Assembly: GCA_040768125.1 (NCBI GenBank)
Contig: JAXGNG010000003.1
Span: 493,081-557,080 of the forward strand
Length of the DNA stretch: 64,000 bases
Reading direction: 5' to 3'
Origin: RBG-16-49-21 sp040768125
GTDB taxonomy: Bacteria > Spirochaetota > UBA4802 > UBA5550
Part shown: positions 36,333-45,388 of the stretch, one piece after another
How positions within the stretch are numbered: position 1 is the first letter of the stretch
How the letters are laid out: every line of letters starts with the position of its first letter
Notes under the pieces: model-generated
The model's database searches: none
The model's input: the letters and a program-made list of their open reading frames with translations, nothing else
What the model was told of the DNA's origin: nothing
Translations under genes and position numbers: made by a program

Positions 36333-36354
36333 ATTTAACGATAGTTAAATTATA
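36333..36354 (-). promoter_or_regulatory. Promoter with inverted-repeat operator upstream of the HDOD gene
   Basis: On the minus strand TATAAT lies at 36354-36349. The perfect inverted repeat ATTTAAC-GATA-GTTAAAT (36333-36350) overlaps it and the expected start site, only ten bases before the ATG. No -35 consensus is seen, which fits a regulated or alternative-sigma promoter. Confidence 0.5.
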
Positions 36355-36586
36355 ATCAGGCGAGGCGGCGGCCATGGGGATTCTCGCCCCGCGGCATGAG
36401 CGCGGCGGAAGGATGGCCGTCGTGTCGCGCCGAAGGCCGGGGGAATTTTCCTTACGTTATTAATCTTGACAACATCCTCGATGGTTTGGCATTTTGATCC
36501 TCATGTTTATCGCGCCCGGACGCGTCCTTCCGGGGCGGTACCGTCCGCAGTTACCGCGTGCAACCATGATCGGCAGGGAGGGGCAA

Positions 36587-37045
36587 ATGAAGGGAAGAGG
36601 TGATTTCCCGAGTCTGAACACGAAACAGCCTGACGGCCTCAAGCCCGGGGGAAGGCCCTACAAGCTGATGGTCGTCGAGAACAAGGATTTTATCCGCAAG
36701 CAGATAGTGCAGATATTCGAATCGGAAAGCTACAACGTGGTGGCGACGGCGAGCAACGGCCGGGAGGCCCTGGACAAGCTCGGGAAGATCGAGGGGAAAA
36801 TCGACCTCATCACCACGACGCTGGACATGCCGATCCTCGACGGGTATGCCCTTATGCATGAACTGGCGAAAATTCCCAACCGCCCCCTGGTGGTCTTCGT
36901 GAGCGATGAAACGACCAAGGGCGTCATGGCCGACCTCATCAAGCTCGGCGTCAGCGATTTCATACTCAAACCCATTGACCGCAGGACCATTCTCTACCGC
37001 GTTAAAAGCGTGCTCATGAAGCAGAGAATGGCGTCATCAGAATAA
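36587..37045 (+). CDS. Pseudo-receiver domain protein without phosphoacceptor Asp
   Basis: A 152-aa protein with a CheY-like receiver fold in residues 25-147. The key residues are altered. The acidic pair is EN (E31, N32) instead of DD. The phosphoacceptor position, four residues before the MP proline, is Thr (T78 in TTTLDMPILDG). The conserved Ser (S106) and Lys (K128 in ILKPID) remain. It is therefore unlikely to accept phosphate at the usual site. The start at 36587 follows a strong GGGAGGGG; longer versions have poor signals. The gene lies 83 bases before the tail-anchored protein gene and may act with it. Confidence 0.8.
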   Translation: MKGRGDFPSLNTKQPDGLKPGGRPYKLMVVENKDFIRKQIVQIFESESYNVVATASNGREALDKLGKIEGKIDLITTTLDMPILDGYALMHELAKIPNRPLVVFVSDETTKGVMADLIKLGVSDFILKPIDRRTILYRVKSVLMKQRMASSE

Positions 37046-37128
37046 AAAATCGTTGTAAAAAGTCCCTTTTAATGATCTGGTGCACCCGGGGCCGTCGTGA
37101 ATCCATGGCCTCGACGGATGGTAGGTGA

Positions 37129-38199
37129 ATGTCGGAAACATTTGACCAGGCGGCGGGATCGCTGACGGACTACACCAAGAAGCTCGAGATCGCCCTCTTC
37201 TACACCAACGGCGACGAGGAGCGGGCGCGGCAGATGATCGCCGGGACGCTGCTGGACGTCTACGTCATCAAGGGCCGCTTCTCTTCGACCAGCTCCTTCG
37301 GCGCCTTTATCGCCTTCGCGAACCAGCACTACCTCACCCTGAACAGCGTCTATGCCGTGGTAACCGACGATTTCGAGATGAAGGACATCAGGACCAGCGT
37401 CGACTGGAAGACCTTCGAGCGTGACCTCGTGGATTTTATCAGCACCCACAGCCATGACGAGGTGCTGGGAAGGCAGTTCAAGACCGTGTTCACCTCCTCC
37501 TACAACATCAATTTCGCCGGGCAGCTGAAGCGCCTTGTGGAGGAGCAGGGCGACATGGAGATCAACCGGCTCTTCCAGCAGGTGGTGCAGGACCGGATGG
37601 GCCTCCAGAGCGTGTCCATGAGCGTCGACGTGGAGCTCGTATCCTCCCTTGACATGGAGATCTCCTCCATCACGAGCCGCAAGGCGGCGGACTACCGGAG
37701 CCAGAGCGGCGGGGGGAAGAGCGAGGACCCCGACATCCAGATCGATCTCGACGACGACGCGGAGGCCCTCAAGGGGAAGGACATACGCCTGATCATGAAC
37801 GGCAGCCTGATCCTTTCCCCCATCAGCGGGAGGGACATCAGCCTCCTCGTCGTGGGTGACCGGATACGGGTCAAGATCCTCGACACCCACAAGAGGGCCG
37901 TCCAGGTCGCGAAGGCCTTCAACGCCTACGACGATGACGGCATCAAGCCGATCACGGGCCGCATCGTCTCGCTACGTCACCGCCGCGACGGGGGTTACAC
38001 GATCTTCGCCATTGTCGCCAAGGGGATCTACGTGAAAATCGAGGAGCTCGAGGACAACATCAAGGTGGCCATCGACACCTCCTACATGGACGCCGCGGGC
38101 GAGGAGGGCGGCCTTTCGAAGGCGGGCATCATCATGATCGTCTGCCTGGTGGCGCTGCTCATTATCCTCGTGTCGGCCATCGTCTTCATATTCGCGTGA
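37129..38199 (+). CDS. Uncharacterised tail-anchored protein (356 aa)
   Basis: No known family is recognised. The first 220 residues are soluble and mostly helical. An acidic stretch around residue 200 (DPDIQIDLDDDAEAL) is followed by a beta-rich domain with two strand pairs (LIMNGSLILSPISGRDISLLVVGD and similar). The protein ends with a single hydrophobic segment (about residues 330-356, AGIIMIVCLVALLIILVSAIV), so it is anchored in the membrane by its C terminus with the rest in the cytoplasm. No signal peptide is present. It follows the pseudo-receiver gene in the same direction. Confidence 0.75.
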   Translation: MSETFDQAAGSLTDYTKKLEIALFYTNGDEERARQMIAGTLLDVYVIKGRFSSTSSFGAFIAFANQHYLTLNSVYAVVTDDFEMKDIRTSVDWKTFERDLVDFISTHSHDEVLGRQFKTVFTSSYNINFAGQLKRLVEEQGDMEINRLFQQVVQDRMGLQSVSMSVDVELVSSLDMEISSITSRKAADYRSQSGGGKSEDPDIQIDLDDDAEALKGKDIRLIMNGSLILSPISGRDISLLVVGDRIRVKILDTHKRAVQVAKAFNAYDDDGIKPITGRIVSLRHRRDGGYTIFAIVAKGIYVKIEELEDNIKVAIDTSYMDAAGEEGGLSKAGIIMIVCLVALLIILVSAIVFIFA

Positions 38200-38214
38200 C
38201 CGCACCTCCCGGTC

Positions 38215-38979
38215 CTAGAAGGGATAGCGGACCGGCACGCCCCTCGACATGAGTTCCCGCTTCACCTCGGTGATCGATATTTCCCGGAAATGAAAGATGG
38301 ACGCGGCGAGGACCGCGTCGGCGCCCCCCGCGGTGAGCCCCTCGTACATGTGGTCGATGGTGCCGACGCCACCCGAGGCGATGACGGGCATCGATACCGC
38401 GTCGGCGACCCGCCGGGTGAGCTCGAGGTCGTAGCCCAGCTTCGTGCCGTCCCGGTCCATGCTGGTGAGCAGTATCTCCCCCGCGCCCAGCTCCTGGACC
38501 CTGGCGGCCCAGGCGAGGGCGTCGATGTCCGTGGGCGTCCGGCCGCCGTCAAGATACACCGTCCAGCCCCCGCTCCCGTTCCTCTTCGCGTCGATGGCCA
38601 CGAGGATGCACTGGGACCCGAACCTGCGCGCCGACTCGGTGATGAGGGAGGGGTTCCTCACCGCCGCGGTGTTGATGGATATCTTGTCCGCGCCGTTTTC
38701 CAGGATGAGCCGCACGTCTTCGACGGTCCTGATGCCTCCCCCCACGGTGAAAGGGATGTGCACCGTTTCCGCCACGCCCTTGACCATCTCGAGGATGATG
38801 TCGCGGCGGTCCGAGGAGGCCGTGATGTCCAGGAACACGAGCTCGTCGGCCCCCTCGGCGTCGTAGAAGCGGCCGTTCTCGACGGGGTCGCCCGCGTCGA
38901 TCAGGTTGACGAAGTTCACTCCCTTCACCACCCTTCCCTTGTCCACGTCGAGGCAGGGTATGATGCGCTTGGCGAGCAT
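38215..38979 (-). CDS. hisF: Imidazole glycerol phosphate synthase cyclase subunit
   Basis: A 254-aa TIM-barrel enzyme. It converts PRFAR and HisH-derived ammonia to imidazole glycerol phosphate and AICAR in histidine synthesis. Catalytic aspartates are seen in IIPCLDVDKGRVVKG and LVAIDAKR; the phosphate-binding GGGIRT and ASGGVG loops are present. The true start is ATG 38979; the frame stays open far upstream over the neighbouring gene but that part is not coding. No other his gene is adjacent. Confidence 0.95.
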   Translation of the reverse strand: MLAKRIIPCLDVDKGRVVKGVNFVNLIDAGDPVENGRFYDAEGADELVFLDITASSDRRDIILEMVKGVAETVHIPFTVGGGIRTVEDVRLILENGADKISINTAAVRNPSLITESARRFGSQCILVAIDAKRNGSGGWTVYLDGGRTPTDIDALAWAARVQELGAGEILLTSMDRDGTKLGYDLELTRRVADAVSMPVIASGGVGTIDHMYEGLTAGGADAVLAASIFHFREISITEVKRELMSRGVPVRYPF

Positions 38980-39264
38980 GGGCGGGCCACCCCTCCGAAA
39001 AATTATCGCGTTCCCCGGGGCGCTGCCACCGGGGCGTCGCGGGTAATCCCGTGACGTTCCGCGATGCCGGCGCGTCGCCGCGTGTTCCCGGGCCGCGCTT
39101 CGCGGATGCGGTTTCAGGGAATGAACGGGAGCCGGATTTAGCAATACTTTTTTTTCCGGGAGGACACGATTCATGGCGTCCCGTTCATACGCCATGGCGC
39201 CGCGCGGTTTTATGGTTGATTTTTGCGCGTGGCGCGTGACCATTGGGGAGAAAGGGGGTGCGCC

Positions 39265-41301
39265 ATGTCGAGGGGATTTATTGTCGCGGTACTGACCCTT
39301 CCCTTGCTCGTCCTGGGATGCGCGTCGTACCGGTATTCCGTCATCGAGGTCGAGAACCGCGCGCCGCTTCCCGCGGCCAACTCCGGTTCCTTCCTTGCGG
39401 GGGCCGCCAGGGCGGATATCACCCCGCCGCCGGGCCTTCCCATGGCGGGGCACTCCCGGAACGGGGGCTTCGCCAGGGGGGTGCGCACACGCCTTTACGC
39501 CCGGGCGCTCTATCTCAAGCCGAAGTCGGGACGGCCCGTCGCCCTGGTGCAGGTCGATCTTCTTTCGGGTTCGCGCATCCTGCACCATCGCGTGGCCGAG
39601 CTCGTGGCCCCGAAGACCGATATCGAGGCGGGGGGCCTCGTCCTGGCGGCGACCCACACGCACTCCGCCCAGGGAAACTTTTTCGGGGACGCCTTTTACG
39701 ACAGGATGGCCTCCCACGTGCCCGGATTCCAGGTCCGGCTCTACGAGTTCATGGCGGAGCGGATCGCCGGGGCGGTCATCGGGGCCTACGAGGCCAGGTC
39801 CCCGGCGCGGATCGCCGCGGGCTCCGCCGCGATCGAGGGCGTGAACAGGAACCGCAGCCTCCCGGCGTACAGGAAGAACGTCGAGGTCCAGGGGACGGAT
39901 CCGGGGGAGCGGGATGCGGTGAATGCCGATCTGTACATGCTGCGCGTTGACCGCGTCACCCCTTCCGGCGCGGCGGTGCCCCTCGGCGCCTTCAGCAGTT
40001 TTTCCATACACCCGAACCTGACGAACCGGGACACTGGCATGCTCTACAACGGGGACGTGGCGGCCTACGTGGAGCGCGAGGTGGAGCGGGGCATCAGGCG
40101 GCGCTATCCCGACGCGAAGGACCCGCTCCACGCCATCGCCAACCAGGTGAACGGCGACGTCACCTTCGATTACGGAAAGAAGGAACGCCTCGGGTACCCG
40201 GCCATGAGGCGGGTCGGATCCCTCATCGCAGGGAAGGCGCTGGAGCTTTTTCAGTCCCTGGGCGAAAGGATGCGCGATGATCCCCTGATCCGCTACCGCG
40301 CCATGGAGGTGGACGTGTACGGGGAGCGGCAGCTCGACGGGGAGTCCCTCTGCGAAAAACCCGCCGCGGGGCAGGCCGCCCTGGCCGGGGCGAGCGACCG
40401 TCCCTTCAAGGCCCTGAGCTGGCTCCCCGGCTTCGCCCCGGGATGGCCGAAGCGCTTTCGCACGGACACCTGCCAGGGTAAGAAAAGGATCATGGGGGGC
40501 GCCCTGCAGCACAAGGTGTTCCCCCTGCAGGAATATCCCCATCTCCTGTTCCTCCAGGCAGTTCAGGTAGACGACATGGTGCTGCTCCCCATTCCCTTCG
40601 AGGCGACCACCATGGCGGGCAGGCGCATCGCGGAGCGCGCCCGCCGAAGCGCGGAGAAAGAGGGCCTTCCCGGCGCCCCGAGGCCCGTTGTCGTGAGCAC
40701 GGCGAACGGCTACTGGGGCTACTGCACCACGCCGGAGGAGTATGCGCTCCAGTATTACGAGGGGGGGCAGACCATCTACGGCCCCGGGACCATGGGGTTC
40801 CTCGCCGCCCATGCCGCGCGCCTGGTGGCCGACCTGCCCCGGGGGAGCGGGGGCAATCTTCCGGAGAGGTGGTCGTTCAACGTGAAAATCATGAAGGACT
40901 ATTTCCCGGGGCCGGGGAATCAGGATACGACGGTGGAAAAATCAGCCATGGGTGAACCGGGCGAGGTGGAGGCCGGCCGGAAGAGCGAGGAGCCTTTCCG
41001 CTATTTTCGCTGGCGCGATTTCCCCCCCGCTTCGATAGCGCTGCACCGGCCCCTGGTCTCCGTCGAGGAAAGCGAAGACGGCGAGACCTGGCGCGCCCTG
41101 GCCGTCGGGGGCGTCCCCGTGGACGACGCGGGAACGGACATCGCCATCATACATTGCGGCACGAAGAAGAAAGAGGGCCATGCCCTCTACGAGGCGCGCT
41201 GGTACAATCCCGTCATGGTCGAGGGACGGCGGTATCGGTTCAGGATACACCCGCGGCGGGGCCAGGAGCCTCTCTATTCTCAGCCCTTCACGGCCAGGTG
41301 A
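39265..41301 (+). CDS. Neutral ceramidase-like lipoprotein
   Basis: A 678-aa exported lipoprotein. A signal peptide with lipobox LVLGC places the acylated Cys at residue 19. The mature part resembles neutral/alkaline ceramidases: ADITPPPGLPMAGHSR, the zinc-binding ATHTHSAQGN, and IHPNLTNRDTG. In characterised enzymes the nucleophile is Ser in a GDVSPN motif; here the matching place reads NGDVTFD (T300), so catalysis may be altered. The start at 39265 follows GGGGGTG. The protein probably sits in the periplasm or outer membrane and acts on lipid amides, but the substrate is unproven. Confidence 0.75.
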   Translation: MSRGFIVAVLTLPLLVLGCASYRYSVIEVENRAPLPAANSGSFLAGAARADITPPPGLPMAGHSRNGGFARGVRTRLYARALYLKPKSGRPVALVQVDLLSGSRILHHRVAELVAPKTDIEAGGLVLAATHTHSAQGNFFGDAFYDRMASHVPGFQVRLYEFMAERIAGAVIGAYEARSPARIAAGSAAIEGVNRNRSLPAYRKNVEVQGTDPGERDAVNADLYMLRVDRVTPSGAAVPLGAFSSFSIHPNLTNRDTGMLYNGDVAAYVEREVERGIRRRYPDAKDPLHAIANQVNGDVTFDYGKKERLGYPAMRRVGSLIAGKALELFQSLGERMRDDPLIRYRAMEVDVYGERQLDGESLCEKPAAGQAALAGASDRPFKALSWLPGFAPGWPKRFRTDTCQGKKRIMGGALQHKVFPLQEYPHLLFLQAVQVDDMVLLPIPFEATTMAGRRIAERARRSAEKEGLPGAPRPVVVSTANGYWGYCTTPEEYALQYYEGGQTIYGPGTMGFLAAHAARLVADLPRGSGGNLPERWSFNVKIMKDYFPGPGNQDTTVEKSAMGEPGEVEAGRKSEEPFRYFRWRDFPPASIALHRPLVSVEESEDGETWRALAVGGVPVDDAGTDIAIIHCGTKKKEGHALYEARWYNPVMVEGRRYRFRIHPRRGQEPLYSQPFTAR

Positions 41302-41403
41302 GAACGCGGGGTATTGCGCCGTTCACGCTCCGCGCCGTCCGGGCAACGCCGCGGCGGGGCGCATACTCGTCGGGTCGCGGGAACCTCAGAAAGGACGGGC
41401 ACC

Positions 41404-42486
41404 ATGGGGAACAGGACATCACCGGAAGATCCATTCCGGCGTTTCAGCCGGGCGCATGCAGGGAAAATCGACGCGGCGATACGTGGTTTTTTTGACGGGA
41501 AAATCACCCGCGCGGAGCTTCCCTTCATCGGCGAGATGTACGGCCTCCTCCGGGAATACTGCGGGAGGGACGGGAAGCGGGTGCGCCCACTCGTCATGAT
41601 CGCCTCCTGCCTCGGCTACGGCGGGAACATTCCCGCCGGAAGGCTGGCGAGAATCGCCTCGGTCCTTGAACTGATGCACTCATTCCTTCTCGTCCAGGAC
41701 GACATCATAGACAGGTCCGATCTCCGGCGCGGCGGGAAGTCGCTTCACCGCGCCTGCGGCGATCGCTACGGAAAGACCTCGCATAACAAACTGATAGGCA
41801 ACGATATCGCCCTCATCCTCGGGGACGTCCTCATGGCGAACGCCATGGAGATACTCGGTAAGGCCGGCATCGAGTCCCGACGCGCCGGGGCCTTTTTAAA
41901 AGAGTTCGCCCGGTCCCTGGAAATCACCGCCTGGGGGCAGATACTTGACATCATGAATTCAGGGTCGAAGAAGCCGAAGAGCCCCCGGGAAACGGCCCTG
42001 CGGATCGGCATGATGAAGACCGCGCACTACACCGTCCATTACCCGATGCTCCTGGGCTGCATCCTGGCGGGGGCCGACTCCCCGGGGGAGAGAAAACGGA
42101 TCCGGGATTTCTCCCTTCCCCTCGGGGTCGCCTTCCAGGTGCGGGACGACATCCTGGGGGTCTTCGGCAGGGAGGAGCATACGGGCAAGCCCTCGGATTC
42201 CGACATCCTCGAGGGGAAGATGACGCTCCTCGTAAGCGGCGCGATCGAGCTGCTCAGGGGGAGGGAGCGGGAGCGCTTCATCGCCCTTTTTTCAGCACCA
42301 GATAAGAGCGGACGCGATGTCGAGGCGATTCGGGGGATCATCGCCGGGAGCGGTTCCCTGGCCATGGCGAAACGGATGCATGGGGAGAGGATACGGTCGT
42401 CCTCCCGCGCGCTGGAACGGCTCTCGATCACCGGTCCCATGAGGCGCGTCCTCGATGGCCTCGTGGCCATCGTTTCCACACTGTAG
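41404..42486 (+). CDS. Polyprenyl synthase (trans-isoprenyl diphosphate synthase)
   Basis: A 360-aa enzyme. The first Asp-rich motif is DDIIDRSD, preceded by the ELMHSFLLVQ helix; GKRVRP near the N terminus binds diphosphate; the second motif is QVRDDILGVFG. It condenses isopentenyl diphosphate with an allylic diphosphate. The chain length cannot be told with certainty; the second motif (DDILG instead of DDxxD) is common in geranylgeranyl-type enzymes. Another synthase is encoded at 52502. The start at 41404 lies after GGACGGGC. Confidence 0.85.
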   Translation: MGNRTSPEDPFRRFSRAHAGKIDAAIRGFFDGKITRAELPFIGEMYGLLREYCGRDGKRVRPLVMIASCLGYGGNIPAGRLARIASVLELMHSFLLVQDDIIDRSDLRRGGKSLHRACGDRYGKTSHNKLIGNDIALILGDVLMANAMEILGKAGIESRRAGAFLKEFARSLEITAWGQILDIMNSGSKKPKSPRETALRIGMMKTAHYTVHYPMLLGCILAGADSPGERKRIRDFSLPLGVAFQVRDDILGVFGREEHTGKPSDSDILEGKMTLLVSGAIELLRGRERERFIALFSAPDKSGRDVEAIRGIIAGSGSLAMAKRMHGERIRSSSRALERLSITGPMRRVLDGLVAIVSTL

Positions 42487-42516
42487 GCCCCATGCCGCGG
42501 GGACCGGGAGGGCCCG

Positions 42517-43212
42517 TTATTTCATTATAACGGTTCCGCGGATGTTGCGGTAATGATCGGGTAGCCCCAGTTTCGACCTGTCCAGCCTGCGAAAAAATAT
42601 CGGGTAATCGTCCTGCCTGTCGTTCCTGAGCCAGACAATGGATCGGTATTCGAGGATGTCCCCCCGGATCTCTTCCCTCTTTTTGCGATTGTCTCCGGGA
42701 GAGGCCTTCCCGATGGGGGTGCCGCTGAACCGCCCGTCGGGTGTGCATCGGAAGATCGACAGGGTATCGCCCAGGATCACCCTGATTTCCCGCGCCTTCC
42801 ATGAGTCGGGCTTCCGGAATTGCGCCGGAAACGCCAGGAAATGATCGAAGATCCATCCCTCGCGGGTCAGCTGCGTGGTGTCCCTGACATAGGCCCATCG
42901 ACCCGGCAGGCCCCCGATGGTGACGGTCTCCGGATTGACATGGAGCACGATGACTTTTCTCGTGAGGGGCAGTAATGCGATAACGCGGGATTCCAGGCCG
43001 GCCCTGCTCCTGAGCTTGACGCCGTCACCGCTGACCAGGGCGAAGCGCTGGTAGGTGGTTTCGAACTGGCCCTCCACGCACTGGCCGGAGAGGCAGCCTT
43101 CCTGCATCTCAGGAACCTCGACATCCCGGGATGTCTCTTCTGTTTTGGAGCATGCCAGGGCGCCAAGGCACGACATGACGATGATTGCAATGATCGGACG
43201 CATTCTTTTCAA
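42517..43212 (-). CDS. Lipoprotein with SH3-like domain
   Basis: A 231-aa lipoprotein. A signal peptide with lipobox LGALAC places the acylated Cys near residue 21. An SH3b-like domain follows (GVKLRSRAGLESRVIALLPLTRKV and GWIFDHFL), then a C-terminal domain of unknown function. TTG at 43212 is chosen as the start because GGGAGG lies seven bases upstream; the ATG three codons later would be too far. The substrate is unknown; similar proteins bind peptidoglycan or other proteins. Confidence 0.75.
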   Translation of the reverse strand: MKRMRPIIAIIVMSCLGALACSKTEETSRDVEVPEMQEGCLSGQCVEGQFETTYQRFALVSGDGVKLRSRAGLESRVIALLPLTRKVIVLHVNPETVTIGGLPGRWAYVRDTTQLTREGWIFDHFLAFPAQFRKPDSWKAREIRVILGDTLSIFRCTPDGRFSGTPIGKASPGDNRKKREEIRGDILEYRSIVWLRNDRQDDYPIFFRRLDRSKLGLPDHYRNIRGTVIMK

Positions 43213-43599
43213 TTTCTTTCCTCCCTGAATCGGCGCTGGTTAATGGGTCCGCGGCACAACCTTTCTTTACGGAGGGGTCCGGGGGGAGGAGCCCTCTGCA
43301 GGCCCCCCGCGAGGGCGGGGGGCGGTTTCGCGCGACAGTTACAATCAGCCGGTATGCCTCATTATGTCAAGAATTTAGACGGAATAATCAATAACTCCCG
43401 GTGAGAAGGAAAAATGCGCAATAGTAATTGAAAAAATGATCCGAAGTAATAAGGGGACCCCTGAAAATCAGATCTGGATGTTTCCTTCCGGGTACTTTCA
43501 ATGGAAAAATCGGATTTTCAGCTGGTTCCATTATGAAGAATCTGATTTTTCGGGGTGCGTGCAGGTTATAACGCACCCGGTCGGCAACAGGTACGTTAC
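43213..43599. other. Divergent intergenic region with hairpin and repeats
   Basis: No gene is seen in 387 bases. A GC-rich hairpin lies at 43302-43323 (GCCCCCC with GGGGGGC). The rest is AT-rich and holds several copies of a short element: CTGAAAATC near 43463, GATTTTCAG near 43512 and ATCTGATTTTTC near 43540, in both orientations. Promoters for both flanking genes are expected here but none is clear. Confidence 0.5.
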
Positions 43600-45150
43600 A
43601 TGGGACTCAAGGTAAAAACCGCGATTTTCGGCGCCGCATTCCTGGCACTATGTCTGTTCGCGTATTTCTCCATTCGGTTTACCTACACCGAAAGAGACAT
43701 CATCGCGTCCTATCGCACGACGACGGACCGTGTGGTCGCGGAGTATAAGGCGTATGAAAAAAAAGTAAAGGGCGGCGACGCCGGCCTCTCCCCCCGTGAT
43801 CTATCCGGATATCTGAAGCTGATGCATGCCGCGCACAGGGATATCGCCCTCCTGGCGATAACCGATGATAACCTCTCGGTGCGCGTATCAAGCAAGAATT
43901 CCCGCTTCATCCGGTCATCCTATCTCTTCGAGGCGCTATTGCGGGACTTCACGCGTGAAAGTCTGAACATCACCCGGGAACGGCCCTACTCCGTAAGGTA
44001 TTATCCGGATGACGGCGGCGAAAACGCGGCGCAGCGGAAGTACTACCTATTTCTCGTTCAACTCGGGAACTACAACCTCCTCGCGGTGTATCCCTATAGA
44101 ATGAGCGATACGATACTCATCCGCACGGTCCTCGAGCTGTCGCTTCTTGTCGTGGTGGCGGTCATGCTTTCCCTCGTCCTGTATATATCCTTAAACAGCG
44201 GAAGGCTCCGAAGCGCGCCGGCGCCCGGTCCCATCACCATTGACCTCGGGGCGTCTCCCGGCTCGATCGCCGACGCGGAGGGAAGCGCCGCGCGGCATAC
44301 CTCCCGGGTCGCCTCTGAATCCCTCGTGGAGTTTGTCCACGGGCAATTTAAAAAGATCCATGACCTGTGCGATGCCCGGAGCATCTCGCTGTACATATCT
44401 CACGCATCGGGGAAGCTCATCAAGACAATGGAGCTGACGGGGGCAGTCTTCATGAGGATCGATTCGCTGAGCTTCGATACCATTGACCCGGATAACGACG
44501 TGGGCGGGGCCCTCAGGGAGGGGTCCACCATGCTCCTGGAGGATGGAAGCAGGCTCCTCCTGCCGTTGATTTATAACGGATCATTTCTCGGGGTGGTAAT
44601 GATAACCGGCAGAGAACCGTTCCAGGGACCCGTTATCCAGATGATAAAAGAAGAAACCGCGGGAATTGTAAAGAACCTGAATGATTTCCTCGCCCTGAAT
44701 GATGTCATGATCGATTCATCATCGGGGCTTCACAGCAAAACCTATTTTCATTTTAAGTATGACGAATGCCTTAAGTCCTGGAAAAGCCATGGCGCGCATT
44801 TCTCAATAATGTTTGTTGAACTTTTTGATAAAAATGTCCAGATTGATGAGGGTGATAAAAATCGAGTCATCAAGCTCATCGCCCCGGCAATACTGGACTC
44901 CGTTAAGAATAAAGGCCCCCTCTGCAGATATGATGATTATATCGCCCTGATCCTTTCGGACGTGAACATGAAGATGGCAAAGGGCCTGGGGCACGCCATC
45001 ACCGCGAAGCTGGCCAGGTACCGCATCAGGGACAGGCACGATTCCATCATAACCCTGCATCCTTCCGTCGATATCGCTTCAACCGAATCAACCGCCGCGG
45101 AGATGGATCCCCTGGGGCACGTCAGGGAGAGACTGGCCCGGTCATCCTGA
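43600..45150 (+). CDS. Membrane sensor with degenerate GGDEF-like domain
   Basis: A 516-aa protein. It has an N-terminal membrane segment (about residues 6-26), an extracytoplasmic domain of about 150 aa, and a second membrane segment (about residues 180-203). A GAF-like region follows, and a C-terminal domain of about 150 aa with the outline of GGDEF (SSGLHSKTYFHFKYDE, FSIMFVELFDKN, CRYDDYIALIL). The GGDEF motif itself is replaced by YDDYI, so diguanylate cyclase activity is unlikely; it may bind nucleotide or act as a scaffold. The start at 43600 gives a proper first membrane helix. It lies directly before the qrc-like operon. Confidence 0.7.
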   Translation: MGLKVKTAIFGAAFLALCLFAYFSIRFTYTERDIIASYRTTTDRVVAEYKAYEKKVKGGDAGLSPRDLSGYLKLMHAAHRDIALLAITDDNLSVRVSSKNSRFIRSSYLFEALLRDFTRESLNITRERPYSVRYYPDDGGENAAQRKYYLFLVQLGNYNLLAVYPYRMSDTILIRTVLELSLLVVVAVMLSLVLYISLNSGRLRSAPAPGPITIDLGASPGSIADAEGSAARHTSRVASESLVEFVHGQFKKIHDLCDARSISLYISHASGKLIKTMELTGAVFMRIDSLSFDTIDPDNDVGGALREGSTMLLEDGSRLLLPLIYNGSFLGVVMITGREPFQGPVIQMIKEETAGIVKNLNDFLALNDVMIDSSSGLHSKTYFHFKYDECLKSWKSHGAHFSIMFVELFDKNVQIDEGDKNRVIKLIAPAILDSVKNKGPLCRYDDYIALILSDVNMKMAKGLGHAITAKLARYRIRDRHDSIITLHPSVDIASTESTAAEMDPLGHVRERLARSS

Positions 45151-45198
45151 GCGCACCCGCCGGAAATTTTTATGGTGAACCATGACGCGATGAAGCAT

Positions 45199-45217
45199 GC
45201 GCCCGGATGCCGGGCGC
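45199..45217 (+). terminator. GC-rich hairpin after the sensor gene
   Basis: GCGCCCGG-ATG-CCGGGCGC, an 8-base-pair stem, is followed by GTATTTCGT. It lies 48 bases past the sensor stop and before the qrc promoter. The U run is poor. Confidence 0.45.
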
Positions 45218-45265
45218 GTATTTCGTGCTGTTCAGGCCAATTATTGAGGAAAAACCATAATTTTG

Positions 45266-45296
45266 TTGACATATATAGTGAGGCCAAAATTATATA
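45266..45296 (+). promoter_or_regulatory. Promoter of the qrc-like operon
   Basis: TTGACA (45266-45271) is followed after 18-19 bases by TTATAT or TATATA (45290-45296). The region is strikingly AT-rich for this chromosome, and the leader to qrcA is about 85 bases. Confidence 0.65.
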
Positions 45297-45388
45297 AAAG
45301 AATTAAATATGAGCATTTCAAGGATCGCTTACTATTTAATGCGCTCGATTAACAGTTATTCACTTTTTTATGAAAAAGGAGAAGCTTG

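Noticed and set aside
36587..37045. Normal CheY-like response regulator
   Set aside because: The phosphoacceptor Asp and one of the acidic pair are missing.
38980..40812. Long minus-strand frame continuous with hisF
   Set aside because: It lies opposite the ceramidase-like gene, lacks family-like sequence and arises from high GC with few stops; hisF starts at 38979.
43600..45150. Active diguanylate cyclase
   Set aside because: The GGDEF signature is replaced by YDDYI, so only a degenerate domain is supported.
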